A DNA stretch of 64,000 nt. Source: Paracoccus sediminis (lineage in GTDB: Bacteria > Pseudomonadota > Alphaproteobacteria > Rhodobacterales > Rhodobacteraceae). Under the pieces are notes generated by a model. That model saw only the letters and a list, made by a program, of their open reading frames with translations. It was not told where the DNA came from and did no database searches. Positions 34,899 through 44,281 of this stretch are shown here, one piece after another (position 1 is the first letter of the stretch; each line of letters opens with the position of its first letter). A program made the translations under genes and the position numbers. Where the stretch lies: assembly GCF_900188295.1 (NCBI RefSeq), contig NZ_FZNM01000005.1, positions 62,001-126,000 on the forward strand, given 5' to 3'.

Positions 34899-36080
34899 AT
34901 GACCGATGCCACCTTGAAATTCACGCGCGAGGAATACGCGGACCGCCTGGCCAAGACCCGCCGCGCGATGGAGGCGAAAGGCGTCGATCTGCTGATCGTC
35001 ACCGACCCGTCGAACATGAACTGGCTGACCGGATACGACGGCTGGTCGTTCTATGTCCATCAATGCGTGGTCGTGCCCCCGGACGGAGAGCCGATCTTTT
35101 TCGGGCGCGGCATGGATGCGGTGGGCGCGCGGTTCACCGCATACTTGTCGGAAGCCAACGTCATCGGCTATCCCGACAATTACGTCCAGAACACCCAAAA
35201 GCATCCGATGGACCTGCTGTCGCGGATCCTGCGCGACAAGGGCTGGGGCGGCAGACGCGTCGGCGTGGAAATGGACAATTACTGGTTCACCGCCGCCGCG
35301 TTCGCGTCGCTGCAAGAACACCTGCCCGATGCGCGCTTTCACGACACCACCGGGCTGGTGAACTGGCAGCGGGCGGTGAAATCGGCCACGGAACTGGATT
35401 ACATGCGCAAGGCGGGCGCCATTGTCACCAGAATGCACGAACGCATCTTCGACGTGATCCAGCCGGGGATGCGCAAATGCGATCTGGTGGCGGAAATCTA
35501 TGACGCGGGGATCCGTGGCACCGACGGTTTCGGCGGCGATTATCCGGCCATCGTGCCCTTGCTGCCGTCCGGGCGCGAGGCGGCGGCCGCGCATCTGACC
35601 TGGGACGACCGCCCCCTGCGGGCGGGCGAAGGCACCTTCTTCGAGATCGCGGGCTGCTATCACCGCTATCACGCGCCCCTGTCGCGCACCGTGTTCCTGG
35701 GCAAGCCGCCCCAGGTGTTCCTGGACGGCGAACAGGCCGTGCTGGAGGGGATGGAGGCCGGGCTGGAGGCGGCGCGCGCGGGCAACACCTGCGAACAGTT
35801 CGCGGGCGCGTTCTATGCGGTGCTCGGGAAATACGGCATCCTCAAGGACGGACGCACCGGATACGGCATCGGCGTCAGCTATCCGCCCGACTGGGGCGAA
35901 CGCACCATGTCGCTGCGTCCGGGCGACCGGACCGTGCTGCAACCCGGCATGACCTTTCATTTCATGACCGGCCTGTGGTCCGACGCGATGGGGCTGGAGA
36001 TCACCGAGTCCATCGTCATCACCGAGGGGGCGCCCGAACTGCTGGCCGCCGTCCCGCGCAAGCTGTTCGTGAAGGACTGA
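34899..36080 (+). CDS. doeA: ectoine hydrolase DoeA (EutD)
   Basis: This 393-residue protein has the M24/creatinase fold: an N-terminal creatinase domain (DYAARLAKTR-like start, LLIVTDPSNMNWLTGYDGWSFYVHQ) and a pita-bread C-terminal domain (FGGDYPAIVPLLPSGREAAAAHLTWDDRPLRAGEGTFFEIAGCYHRYHAPLSRTVFLG). DoeA opens the ectoine ring to N-alpha-acetyl-L-2,4-diaminobutyrate, the inducer bound by EnuR. A short purine box precedes the ATG, 10 bases after eutC. Its identity rests on family features plus the surrounding ectoine genes. Confidence 0.9.
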   Translation: MTDATLKFTREEYADRLAKTRRAMEAKGVDLLIVTDPSNMNWLTGYDGWSFYVHQCVVVPPDGEPIFFGRGMDAVGARFTAYLSEANVIGYPDNYVQNTQKHPMDLLSRILRDKGWGGRRVGVEMDNYWFTAAAFASLQEHLPDARFHDTTGLVNWQRAVKSATELDYMRKAGAIVTRMHERIFDVIQPGMRKCDLVAEIYDAGIRGTDGFGGDYPAIVPLLPSGREAAAAHLTWDDRPLRAGEGTFFEIAGCYHRYHAPLSRTVFLGKPPQVFLDGEQAVLEGMEAGLEAARAGNTCEQFAGAFYAVLGKYGILKDGRTGYGIGVSYPPDWGERTMSLRPGDRTVLQPGMTFHFMTGLWSDAMGLEITESIVITEGAPELLAAVPRKLFVKD

Positions 36081-36084
36081 TGGG

Positions 36085-37107
36085 ATGCTGCACATGCAAC
36101 TGACGCCCTCGCCCGTCACGGCAACGGTGGATTTCGCGGCGCCGGGGGTCAATCACGGCTTCCTGCGCCTGCCCTATTCGCGCGACGACGCGGCCTGGGG
36201 GTCGGTGATGACGCCGATCACCGTGGTGGTGGGCGGCGACGGCCCGACCGCGCTGCTGACCGGGGCCAACCACGGCGACGAATACGAAGGGCCGATCGCG
36301 CTGTTCGACCTGGCGTCCAGCATCCGGGCGCAGGATGTGACGGGCCGCATCATCATCGTGCCCGCGATGAACTGGCCGGCCTTCGGGGCGGGCACGCGGA
36401 CGTCGCCCATCGACCGGGGCAACCTGAACCGCAGCTTTCCGGGCCGTCCCGACGGCACCGTGACGCAGAAGATCGCCGATTATTTCCAACGCGTGCTGCT
36501 GCCGATGGCGGATGTGGTGCTGGATTTCCATTCCGGCGGCAAGACGCTGGATTTCCTGCCCTATTGCGCGGCCCACATCCTGCCCGACAAGCGCCAGCAG
36601 GCGCAATGCTTTGACCTGGTGCGGGCATTCGGCGCGCCCTGGTCGGTCAGGATGCTGGAAATCGACGCGGTGGGCATGTACGACACCGCGGCCGAGGAGA
36701 TGGGCAAGATCTTCGTCACCACCGAACTGGGCGGCGGCGGCACCGCGACCGCGCGCACGGCGGGCATCGCCCGGCGCGGCCTGCGCGACCTGCTGGTCGC
36801 CGCCGGCGTGTTGCGCGGCGAGGTCCAGGCCCGGCCGACGCAATGGCTGGACATGCCCGACGACGACTGCTTCACCTTCGCCGAGGACGGCGGACTGATC
36901 GAATTCCTGGCCGATCCCGGCGACCGGATCGAACGGGACCAGCCCGTCGCCCGGATCTTTCCCGTGGCCCGAACCGGCCTGCCGCCCGTCACCGTCACCG
37001 CCCGCCGCGCCGGGCTGTTCATGGCGCGCCATTTTCCCGGCATCGTCAAGCCCGGCGACTGCGTGGCCGTGATCGGCGTCGAGATCGGGGATGACCATGC
37101 TGTCTGA
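36085..37107 (+). CDS. doeB: N-alpha-acetyl-L-2,4-diaminobutyrate deacetylase DoeB (EutE)
   Basis: This 340-residue protein belongs to the AstE/AspA zinc deacylase family (M14-like). Zinc-site residues are in LLTGANHGDEYEGPIAL (His and Glu near residues 58-61) and VVLDFHSGGKTLDFLP (His near residue 150). It removes acetate from N-alpha-acetyl-diaminobutyrate made by DoeA to give L-2,4-diaminobutyrate. It starts 4 bases after doeA, and overlaps the start of the next gene by 17 bases. Confidence 0.9.
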   Translation: MLHMQLTPSPVTATVDFAAPGVNHGFLRLPYSRDDAAWGSVMTPITVVVGGDGPTALLTGANHGDEYEGPIALFDLASSIRAQDVTGRIIIVPAMNWPAFGAGTRTSPIDRGNLNRSFPGRPDGTVTQKIADYFQRVLLPMADVVLDFHSGGKTLDFLPYCAAHILPDKRQQAQCFDLVRAFGAPWSVRMLEIDAVGMYDTAAEEMGKIFVTTELGGGGTATARTAGIARRGLRDLLVAAGVLRGEVQARPTQWLDMPDDDCFTFAEDGGLIEFLADPGDRIERDQPVARIFPVARTGLPPVTVTARRAGLFMARHFPGIVKPGDCVAVIGVEIGDDHAV

Positions 37108-38560
37108 CATGACGTTGATGCGGCCCGACGCCTTTGTCGGCGGCGAATGGATCGCTGCCGCCGCGCGCTTTGCCGTGACCGACCCGGCCACCGGCCGGAC
37201 CGTCGCGCAGGTCGCGAAACTGGATGCGGGCGGGGCGCGCCGGGCCGTCGATGCCGCGCAATCGGCCTTTGGCCCATGGGCCGGCAGGGTGCCGCAGGAC
37301 CGGTCGGCCATCCTGCGCCGCTGGTTCCGCCTGCTGCTGGACCACCGCGAGGATCTGGCCCGCCTGATGACCGCCGAACAGGGCAAGCCCCTGTCCGAGG
37401 CGCGCGGCGAGATCGACTATGCCGCCAGCTTTGTCGAATTCTATGCCGAGGAGGCCAAGCGCCCGAACATCGAAAGCGTGACCTCTCATCTGGCGACGGC
37501 CGAGATGGAGCTGTGGCGCGAACCCGTGGGCGTGGCGGCCCTGGTGACGCCGTGGAATTTTCCCTGCGCGATGATTACCCGCAAGGCCGCGGCGGCCCTG
37601 GCGGCGGGCTGCACGGTGGTCGTGCATCCGTCCGCCGAAACGCCGCTGTCGGCCACGGCCCTGGCGGAACTGGCGCGGCGCGCGGGGTTTCCGGCGGGCG
37701 TCTTCAACGTCGTGACCGGCGATGCGCCGGAAATCGTGGCCGAATGGTGCGCCGATCCGCGCGTGCGGGCGCTGTCCTTTACCGGATCGACCGAAATCGG
37801 CAAGCTGCTGTACCGGCAATCCTCGGACACGGTGAAACGGCTGGTGCTGGAACTGGGCGGCCACGCGCCCTTCATCGCCTTTGCCGATTGCGATCTGGAT
37901 CTGGCGGTGGACGAGGCGGTCAAGGCCAAGTTCGCCACCTCCGGGCAGGATTGCCTGGGCGCCAACCGTTTCCTGATCGAACGGCCGATCCATGCCGAAT
38001 TCTGCCGCCGCTTTGCCGATCGCGCCGCCGCGCTGACGCTGGGGCCCGGCGATCAGGATTGCGACCTTGGCCCGCTGATGAACGAAGCCGCCGCAGCCAA
38101 GCAGGAAGCCCATGTCGCGGATGCCCTGGCACGCGGCGCGCGGCTGCTGACCGGAGGCACGCGCGACCCCCAAGGCCCGCTGTTCTTCCGGCCGACCGTG
38201 CTGGCCGACGTTCCGGCCGAGGCGCTGATCTTTCGCCAGGAAACCTTTGGCCCCGTCGCCGCCATCGCCCCCTTCGACACCGAAAACGAGGCCGCCCGGA
38301 TCGCCAACGCCACCCAATACGGCCTTGTCGCCTATCTTCACACCCAGGATCCGCGCCGGATCTATCGGCTGTCGCGCGCCCTGGAATTCGGCATGGTTGC
38401 CGTCAACCGCACCAAGGTCACCGGCGCGCCGATCCCCTTTGGCGGCATGAAGCAGTCGGGCCTCGGCCGCGAGGGAAGCCGTCACGGCATGGAAGCCTTT
38501 ACCGACATCAAATACGTCTGCCGCGACTGGGCGGACCACAGGAGTGCCCCGGAATGCTGA
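37091..38560 (+). CDS. doeC: NAD-dependent semialdehyde dehydrogenase DoeC/Ssd
   Basis: This 489-residue aldehyde dehydrogenase has [36 protein letters not shown] (cofactor loop), [12 protein letters not shown] with the general base Glu and [14 protein letters not shown] with the catalytic Cys, then [10 protein letters not shown]. In ectoine degradation this enzyme oxidises aspartate semialdehyde to aspartate. ATGs at 37091, 37097 and 37109 are in frame; the first overlaps doeB by 17 bases. Family members also act on succinate semialdehyde. Confidence 0.88.
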   Translation: MTMLSDMTLMRPDAFVGGEWIAAAARFAVTDPATGRTVAQVAKLDAGGARRAVDAAQSAFGPWAGRVPQDRSAILRRWFRLLLDHREDLARLMTAEQGKPLSEARGEIDYAASFVEFYAEEAKRPNIESVTSHLATAEMELWREPVGVAALVTPWNFPCAMITRKAAAALAAGCTVVVHPSAETPLSATALAELARRAGFPAGVFNVVTGDAPEIVAEWCADPRVRALSFTGSTEIGKLLYRQSSDTVKRLVLELGGHAPFIAFADCDLDLAVDEAVKAKFATSGQDCLGANRFLIERPIHAEFCRRFADRAAALTLGPGDQDCDLGPLMNEAAAAKQEAHVADALARGARLLTGGTRDPQGPLFFRPTVLADVPAEALIFRQETFGPVAAIAPFDTENEAARIANATQYGLVAYLHTQDPRRIYRLSRALEFGMVAVNRTKVTGAPIPFGGMKQSGLGREGSRHGMEAFTDIKYVCRDWADHRSAPEC

Positions 38561-39924
38561 CGAATGACGAACTGGCCAAATGGGACCGCGAGAACCTTTT
38601 CCATCCTTCGACCCACCTGGGCCAGTTCGCGCGCGGCGATGCCCCCCAGCGGATCGTCCAGGGGGCCGAGGGCGTCCACATCATCGACCGCGACGGAAAC
38701 CGCCTGCTAGACGGGTTCGCGGGGCTTTACTGCGTGAACGTCGGCTATGGCCGCTGGGAAATCGCCGAAGCCATCGCCCGGCAGGCCCGCGAGCTGGCCT
38801 ATTACCACAGCTATGCGGGGCACGGGTCCGAGGCGTCGATCACGCTGGCCAAGATGGTGATGGACCGCGCGCCCAAAGGCATGGCGCGGGTCTATTTCGG
38901 CCTGGGCGGGTCGGACGCCAATGAAACCAACATCAAGCTGGTCTGGTATTACAACAACATCTTGGGCCGCCTGCAGAAGAAAAAGATCATTAGCCGCTGG
39001 CGGGGCTATCACGGATCGGGACTGATGACCGGCAGCCTGACCGGGCTGGATCTGTTCCACCGGAAATTCGACCTGCCGCTGGCGCAGGTCCTCCACACCG
39101 AGGCGCCCTATCCTTTCCGCCGTCCCGACCCCGGCATGACCGAGGCCGATTTCGTCGCCCATTGCGCCGAACGGCTGGAATCGCTGATCGCGGCCGAAGG
39201 GGCCGACACCATCGCCGCCTTCATCGGCGAGCCGGTCCTGGGCACCGGCGGCATCGTGCCCCCGCCCGCCGGATACTGGCCCGCGATCCAGGCGGTGCTG
39301 GACCGTCACGACATCCTGCTGATCGCGGACGAGGTGGTAACGGGTTTTGGCCGGCTGGGCAGCATGTTCGGCAGCGATCATTACGGCATCAGGCCCGATC
39401 TCATCACCTGCGCCAAGGGGCTGACCTCGGCCTATGCGCCCCTGTCGGGCAGCATCGTCGGGCAGCGGATGTGGGACGTGCTGGCGCGCGGGACCGACGA
39501 GAACGGCGTCTTCGGGCACGGCTGGACCTATTCCGCCCATCCCATCGGCGCGGCGGCGGGCATCGCCAACCTGAAGCTGATCGACGATCTGGGCCTTGTC
39601 GGGAACGCCGGAACGGTCGGCGCCTATCTGAACGACCAGATGCGCGCGGCGCTTGGCGATCACCCCCATGTCGGAGAGATCCGGGGCGAGGGGATGCTGT
39701 GCGCCGTCGAACTGGTCCGCGACCGCGACGCGCGCCAGTTCTTCGACGCGTCCGAGGGGATCGGCGCCAGGACCGTGGCCGCCATGCTCAAGCGCGGCGT
39801 GATCGCCCGCGCCATGCCGCAGGGCGACATCATCGGCCTTGCCCCGCCCCTGTGCCTGAGCCGGGCCGAGGCCGACACCATCGTCGCGGCGGCGCGGGAC
39901 GCGGTGGCGGACATCCTGGGCTGA
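38554..39924 (+). CDS. doeD: diaminobutyrate transaminase DoeD/Atf (class III PLP aminotransferase)
   Basis: This 456-residue enzyme has the class-III fold: [59 protein letters not shown] for cofactor phosphate, [19 protein letters not shown] with the PLP Asp, and [14 protein letters not shown] with the Schiff-base Lys. It converts L-2,4-diaminobutyrate to aspartate semialdehyde. ATG at 38554 overlaps doeC by 7 bases and follows AGGAG. The open frame extends far upstream, but that part is antiphase to doeC and not real. It completes the pathway from ectoine to aspartate. Confidence 0.9.
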   Translation: MLTNDELAKWDRENLFHPSTHLGQFARGDAPQRIVQGAEGVHIIDRDGNRLLDGFAGLYCVNVGYGRWEIAEAIARQARELAYYHSYAGHGSEASITLAKMVMDRAPKGMARVYFGLGGSDANETNIKLVWYYNNILGRLQKKKIISRWRGYHGSGLMTGSLTGLDLFHRKFDLPLAQVLHTEAPYPFRRPDPGMTEADFVAHCAERLESLIAAEGADTIAAFIGEPVLGTGGIVPPPAGYWPAIQAVLDRHDILLIADEVVTGFGRLGSMFGSDHYGIRPDLITCAKGLTSAYAPLSGSIVGQRMWDVLARGTDENGVFGHGWTYSAHPIGAAAGIANLKLIDDLGLVGNAGTVGAYLNDQMRAALGDHPHVGEIRGEGMLCAVELVRDRDARQFFDASEGIGARTVAAMLKRGVIARAMPQGDIIGLAPPLCLSRAEADTIVAAARDAVADILG

Positions 39925-39928
39925 CCGG

Positions 39929-39962
39929 GCGCCGCGCCGTTGCGCGCATCGTGGCGCGGCGC
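39929..39962 (+). terminator. long GC hairpin after the ectoine operon
   Basis: A perfect 10-bp stem GCGCCGCGCC/GGCGCGGCGC with a 14-base loop starts 4 bases after the doeD stop. It lacks a T-run, but its location suggests it marks the 3' end of the ectoine transcript. Confidence 0.45.
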
Positions 39963-40044
39963 GGCAGGCAAGGCCGGGGCATCCGGTCCGTGACGCCTTC
40001 CATTGCCGGACCGGGAATGGGATGAACGCACCGGACAACCGATC

Positions 40045-41439
40045 ATGGACCGCGCCATGCCCCCGAACCCCGCGACCCGCCGCGCTTATCCGACCCTGGC
40101 CCAGGCGGCCCGCGTCTGGGCGCGCATCGGCCTGCTGAGCTTTGGCGGGCCGGCGGGCCAGATCGCCCTGATGCACCGCGTCCTGGTCGAAGAACACCGG
40201 TGGCTGGGCGAACGCCGGTTCCTGCACGCCCTGAACTTTTGCATGCTGCTGCCCGGACCCGAGGCGATGCAGCTGGCGGTCTATATCGGCTGGCTGATGC
40301 ACCGCACGGCGGGGGGCATCGTCGCGGGCCTGCTGTTCGTGCTGCCCGGCGTGGCGTCGATCATGGCGCTGTCCTGGATCTATGCCTTATGGGGCGATAC
40401 CGGCGCGCTCGAGGGGCTGTTCTTCGGGCTGAAGGCCGCCGTGCTGGCCATCGTCGTGCAGGCGCTGATCCGCATCGGATCGCGGGCCTTGAGGAACGGC
40501 GCGATGATGGGCGTCGCGGCGGCGTCGTTCGCGGCGATCCTTGTCTTTGGCGTGCCGTTCCCGGCCATCATCGCGGCGGCGGGCCTGATCGGGTTTATGG
40601 GCGCGCGCGCGGGCTTGTCCGCGTTCCGCGCGGGCGGCGGGCGCGGCAAGGCCGGTGCGGTGCAGGTCGATGACACCGACACCCTGCTGGGCGACGAGCC
40701 GCCCGATCACGCGCCGATCAGCGCGGCCTGGGCCGCGAAGACCGCGGCGGCGTTCCTGGCGCTGTGGCTGGTGCCGGTGGCGGCGCTGTTCCTGATCCTG
40801 GGACCGCAGAACGTGTTTTCCCGGATCGCCGGATTCTTCAGCGTCATGGCGGTCGTGACCTTTGGCGGCGCCTATGCGGTGCTGGCCTATGTGGCCCAGC
40901 AGGCGGTGGACACCTTCGGCTGGCTGGCGCCGGGGGAAATGATGGACGGGCTGGGCATGGCCGAAACGACGCCCGGCCCGCTGATTATGGTCACGCAGTT
41001 CGTGGGATTCATGGGCGCGATGCGCGACGCGGGCACGATGCCGCCCCTTGTGGCGGGCACGCTGGGCGGGCTGCTGACGACCTGGGTGACATTCGTGCCG
41101 TGCTTTCTGTGGATCGTCCTGGGCGCCCCCTTCATCGAGCGGCTGCGCGGCAACCGCGCCCTGTCGGCGGCGCTGACGGCGGTGACGGCGGCGGTGGTGG
41201 GGGTGATCGGGAACCTGGCCGTCTGGTTCGGCCTGCATGTGCTGTTCGGCCAGTTGCGCCCGGTCGCGGCCCTGGGCCTGGATCTGGATCTGCCGGTCTG
41301 GCGCACGCTGGATCCGGCGGCCCTTGTGCTGGCGGTCGCGGCGATGGTGGCCGTGTTCGGGTTCCGTCTTGGCGCGGTCGCTGTTCTGGCGGGCTGCGCC
41401 ATGGCCGGGCTGGCCCTGCGCCTGGCCGGGATCGTCTGA
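40045..41439 (+). CDS. chrA: chromate transporter family protein ChrA (two-domain)
   Basis: This 464-residue membrane protein has two homologous halves, typical of long-chain CHR proteins: [56 protein letters not shown] in the first and [56 protein letters not shown] in the second. The family exports chromate and perhaps sulfate. A start at 40045 was chosen; upstream ribosome-binding signals are weak and an in-frame ATG at 40057 is possible. It is a single gene with no chrB regulator adjacent. Confidence 0.88.
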   Translation: MDRAMPPNPATRRAYPTLAQAARVWARIGLLSFGGPAGQIALMHRVLVEEHRWLGERRFLHALNFCMLLPGPEAMQLAVYIGWLMHRTAGGIVAGLLFVLPGVASIMALSWIYALWGDTGALEGLFFGLKAAVLAIVVQALIRIGSRALRNGAMMGVAAASFAAILVFGVPFPAIIAAAGLIGFMGARAGLSAFRAGGGRGKAGAVQVDDTDTLLGDEPPDHAPISAAWAAKTAAAFLALWLVPVAALFLILGPQNVFSRIAGFFSVMAVVTFGGAYAVLAYVAQQAVDTFGWLAPGEMMDGLGMAETTPGPLIMVTQFVGFMGAMRDAGTMPPLVAGTLGGLLTTWVTFVPCFLWIVLGAPFIERLRGNRALSAALTAVTAAVVGVIGNLAVWFGLHVLFGQLRPVAALGLDLDLPVWRTLDPAALVLAVAAMVAVFGFRLGAVAVLAGCAMAGLALRLAGIV

Positions 41440-41583
41440 CCCTGCAATCCGGACCGCGGGGACCGCGCCGGCCTGCCCCGGCACCCGTGAAATCCAGCAG
41501 ACTCAACAGCCTTGTTGCCGCCGCCCGGAACCCGAACGATGCGGCGGCGCTTGTGTCAGAAGCGACCAGCGGCGGGCAGGGCG

Positions 41584-42099
41584 ATGACGGACATCGGGCA
41601 ATTGCCGGTTCCTCCGATCCGGGCGGACGGCCTGCAAATGCAGGAATACCGCGACCGGCAGCGGCGGTACTGGCGGATACAGCGCATGGGGTGGTGGGGC
41701 TTTGGCGCAATCATGCTGCTGGCGATCCTGGGGCTGACCGGCAGCGGCGGCGTCTTTCAGACACAGACGCTTCGCTTTGCCGATGCCACGGTCGAGGTTC
41801 CGCGCGTGTCCCGCTGGGAAGGGACGGACGGCGTGTCGATCGTCTTCGCCAAATCCGAAGCCCGGCACGAGGTGCGGATCGGCCAGCCGTTCTTCGACCG
41901 CTTTTCCATCCGGCGGATCCAGCCCGAACCTGACCGGAACCTGCTGATCCCCGGTGCCCAGTCGCTGGCCTTCACGGCCGAAGGCCTTGGCCCGCACCAG
42001 GTCAGGATGGACCTGCGCGCCCTGCATTTCGGCTGGACCGCGTTCGACATCACGATCGGGAACGAAACCCGCCGCGCGTCCTTGATCGTTCTGCCCTGA
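41584..42099 (+). CDS. membrane-anchored protein of unknown function
   Basis: This is a 171-residue protein with a cytoplasmic N-terminus (about 40 residues, rich in Arg), one hydrophobic segment (MGWWGFGAIMLLAILGLTG, residues about 35-53) and a predicted extracytoplasmic beta-rich domain (FADATVEVPRVSRWEGTDGVSIVF). No family is recognised. It starts at ATG 41584 and ends 7 bases before the DUF421 gene, so it is probably co-transcribed with DUF421 and Ku. The single-helix anchor with a periplasmic domain suggests a membrane accessory to DUF421. Confidence 0.6.
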   Translation: MTDIGQLPVPPIRADGLQMQEYRDRQRRYWRIQRMGWWGFGAIMLLAILGLTGSGGVFQTQTLRFADATVEVPRVSRWEGTDGVSIVFAKSEARHEVRIGQPFFDRFSIRRIQPEPDRNLLIPGAQSLAFTAEGLGPHQVRMDLRALHFGWTAFDITIGNETRRASLIVLP

Positions 42100-42106
42100 G
42101 GTCATC

Positions 42107-42553
42107 ATGGATTCGGTCATACGCGGTCTTGTCATCTATGCCATCCTGCTGATCGGGACGCGCCTGACGGGGCGCCGGACGCTGGCGCAGATGACGCCCT
42201 TTGATCTGGTGCTGGTGCTGATAATCGCGGAAACGACCCAACAGGCGCTTCTGGGGGACGACTTCTCGATCACCAACGCGGCGGTGCTGATCGTCACGCT
42301 GTTCGCCACCGATGTGGTGCTGGCGTGGATAAAGGGCCGTTCGAACCGCATCGCCTCTCTGCTGGACGGAAATCCCACGGTGCTGATGAGCGAGGGCACC
42401 CTGGATCCCGAGGCCATGCGGCGGTCGCGCGTCAGCGTGGGCGACGTGCTGGAGGCGGCCCGCGCCCAGCACGGCCTGAAGGCCCTGTCCGACATCGACG
42501 CCGCGGTGCTGGAGGTCGGCGGCGGCATCAGCATCATTCCCAAGGAAAGATAA
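42107..42553 (+). CDS. DUF421 (YetF-type) membrane protein
   Basis: This 148-residue protein has two to three N-terminal membrane helices (VIRGLVIYAILLIGTRLTGRRTLAQMTPFDLVLVLIIAETTQQALLG) followed by the DUF421 soluble domain (GNPTVLMSEGTLDPEAMRRSRVSVGDVLEAARAQHG). It is shorter than the Bacillus YetF (about 230) but similar to many alphaproteobacterial members. The function of the family is unknown; some members matter for spore or stress physiology in other bacteria. It is 7 bases after the preceding gene and 12 bases before ku. Confidence 0.85.
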   Translation: MDSVIRGLVIYAILLIGTRLTGRRTLAQMTPFDLVLVLIIAETTQQALLGDDFSITNAAVLIVTLFATDVVLAWIKGRSNRIASLLDGNPTVLMSEGTLDPEAMRRSRVSVGDVLEAARAQHGLKALSDIDAAVLEVGGGISIIPKER

Positions 42554-42565
42554 GGCAGGCGTCCC

Positions 42566-43384
42566 ATGGCAGCGCGCACGTTCTGGAAGGGGTATCTGAC
42601 ACTGTCGCGGGTGACATGCCCCGTCAGCATGATCCCCGCGACCACCGAGGGCGAGAAGGTGCGGTTCCACACGCTGAACGCCGAAACCGGCAACCGCGTC
42701 GTCAGCCAATATGTCGATGCCGTGACCCAAAGGCCGGTACGCGAGCACGATCAGGTCAAGGGCTATCAACGCGGCGAGGACGATCATGTCATTCTGGAGG
42801 ACGAGGAGATCGAGGCCGTCGCCCTGGACAGCACCCGCACCATCGACATCGGCATGTTCGTGCCCGACCGCTCGATCGGCTGGGTCTGGTACGACACGCC
42901 GCATTTCCTGATGCCGGGGGACGGGGCGGGGCAGGACGCCTTTGCCGTGATCCGCGACGCCATGGCCACGACCGGCACCGCGGGCCTGTCCCGGCTGGTG
43001 ATGTATCGCCGCGAACGCGCCGTGATGCTGAAGCCGCGCGGCAGGGGGATCGTCCTGTGGACGCTGCGCTTTGGCGACGAGATACGCGACGAGGGCGAGG
43101 TTTTCGACCTGCCCGCTATCGGCGCGCCCGAGTCCGGGGCACTGGACCTGATGCGCAGGCTGATCGGGGAACGCACGGTGTCCTGGGATGCGGGCATGGT
43201 GGACGATCCGGTCCAGGACCGGCTGCTGGACATCATCGCGGCCAAGAAAAAGGCCAAACGGCGCGCCGGCCGCGCCAAGGCCGCACGGGCCGAGGATGCC
43301 GCGAACCGGTCCAACGTCATCGACATCATGGAGGCGCTGACGAAAAGCCTGGGGTCCGAAAGGGGTGGTGGCGGCAGCCGGTAA
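42566..43384 (+). CDS. ku: Ku protein (non-homologous end joining), copy 1
   Basis: This 272-residue protein is bacterial Ku: ARTFWKGYLTLSRVTCPVSMIPATTEGEKVRFHTLNAETGNRVVSQYVDAVTQRPV, DQVKGYQRGEDDHVILEDEEIEAVAL and LIGERTVSWDAGMVDDPVQDRL. The C-terminus carries a basic Lys/Arg/Ala tail (AKKKAKRRAGRAKAARAE) typical of Ku tails that bind DNA. It forms a homodimer ring on double-strand ends. No LigD is in the window. A second, different Ku gene follows convergently 27 bases away. Confidence 0.93.
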   Translation: MAARTFWKGYLTLSRVTCPVSMIPATTEGEKVRFHTLNAETGNRVVSQYVDAVTQRPVREHDQVKGYQRGEDDHVILEDEEIEAVALDSTRTIDIGMFVPDRSIGWVWYDTPHFLMPGDGAGQDAFAVIRDAMATTGTAGLSRLVMYRRERAVMLKPRGRGIVLWTLRFGDEIRDEGEVFDLPAIGAPESGALDLMRRLIGERTVSWDAGMVDDPVQDRLLDIIAAKKKAKRRAGRAKAARAEDAANRSNVIDIMEALTKSLGSERGGGGSR

Positions 43385-43411
43385 GGGGACGGCGGCCTGG
43401 CCGCCAGGGAT

Positions 43412-44266
43412 TCACCCGGCCTTCTTGTCCGACCGGCCCGACCGCGCGGTCCGGGGCGCGCCGCGGGGCTTTGCGGGCCGGCGGGCGGGGTCGGTCCGGG
43501 CCGCGCTGTCGCGCAGGGCCGCCAGCAGATCGACGCTCTCGCAGGGGGCGGGTTCCCTGGGGGGCGGCAGTCTGCGACCCTCGGCCTTGGCGCGGACCAG
43601 ATCGGCCAGGGCATCCTCGTAACGGTCAACGACCGTGCCGGGATCGAAAGCACCGCGCCGGGTTGCGACAAGGGCGCAGGCCAGATCCAGCATCTCGTCC
43701 CCGGTCCGGGTGTCGGGCAGATGCGCGAACGCCTGGGCGGGATCGCGCACCTCGTAGGCGAAGTTCAGCGTCGTGCCGATCAGCCCGTCGTGATGGGCGC
43801 GGATCAGCACGGTCCTGGCCCGCCGGAACAGCACCGTCTGCGCCAGGGCCGCCACCTTTTCGGCCCGCATCCCGTCCCGGATCAGGGCAAAGGCCTTGAT
43901 GGCGCCGGGATCGGCATGGGCGATGTAATAAGGCTTGTCGAAATACAGGTCGTCGATGTCGTCGCAGCCGACAAAGGCACTGACCGACAAGGTCTTGTCG
44001 TTGTCGGGCAGGGCGGCCTCGATCTCGTCGGGGTCCAGCATGATGTGGTCGCCGGCCGCAGTCTCGTATCCCTTGACCTGATCGTCGGGGTCCACGGGCT
44101 TGCCCGTGCCGCTGTCCACGAAGATGCGGCGGACGCGGTTGCCGGTCTTTCGGTTCAGCGTGTGAAACCCGATGCGGTCCGATGTCGAGGACGCCGGATA
44201 GAGCGCGACGGCGCAGCCGATCTCGGCGATCTTCAGGAAACCCTTCCAGCTTGCCCTGGGTGCCAT
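43412..44266 (-). CDS. ku: Ku protein (non-homologous end joining), copy 2
   Basis: This 284-residue Ku paralogue has PRASWKGFLKIAEIGCAVALYPASSTSDRIGFHTLNRKTGNRVRRIFVDSGTGKPVDPDDQVKGYETAAGDHIMLDPDEIEAALPDNDKTLSV and AHLPDTRTGDEMLDLACALV. Divergence from copy 1 is large, so this is an old duplication and not a recent copy. Its tail (PRTARSGRSDKKAG) is basic. It lies 15 bases downstream of the GT-glycosidase gene on the same strand and may be the last gene of that operon. Multiple Ku genes occur in several alphaproteobacteria. Confidence 0.92.
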   Translation of the reverse strand: MAPRASWKGFLKIAEIGCAVALYPASSTSDRIGFHTLNRKTGNRVRRIFVDSGTGKPVDPDDQVKGYETAAGDHIMLDPDEIEAALPDNDKTLSVSAFVGCDDIDDLYFDKPYYIAHADPGAIKAFALIRDGMRAEKVAALAQTVLFRRARTVLIRAHHDGLIGTTLNFAYEVRDPAQAFAHLPDTRTGDEMLDLACALVATRRGAFDPGTVVDRYEDALADLVRAKAEGRRLPPPREPAPCESVDLLAALRDSAARTDPARRPAKPRGAPRTARSGRSDKKAG

Positions 44267-44281
44267 GGCGAACCTTTCCGA

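Noticed and set aside
37147-39924. 925-codon frame that would fuse an unknown N-terminal region to the aminotransferase
   Set aside because: The upstream part is out of phase with doeC, which is clearly the real gene; a proper start with AGGAG exists at 38554.
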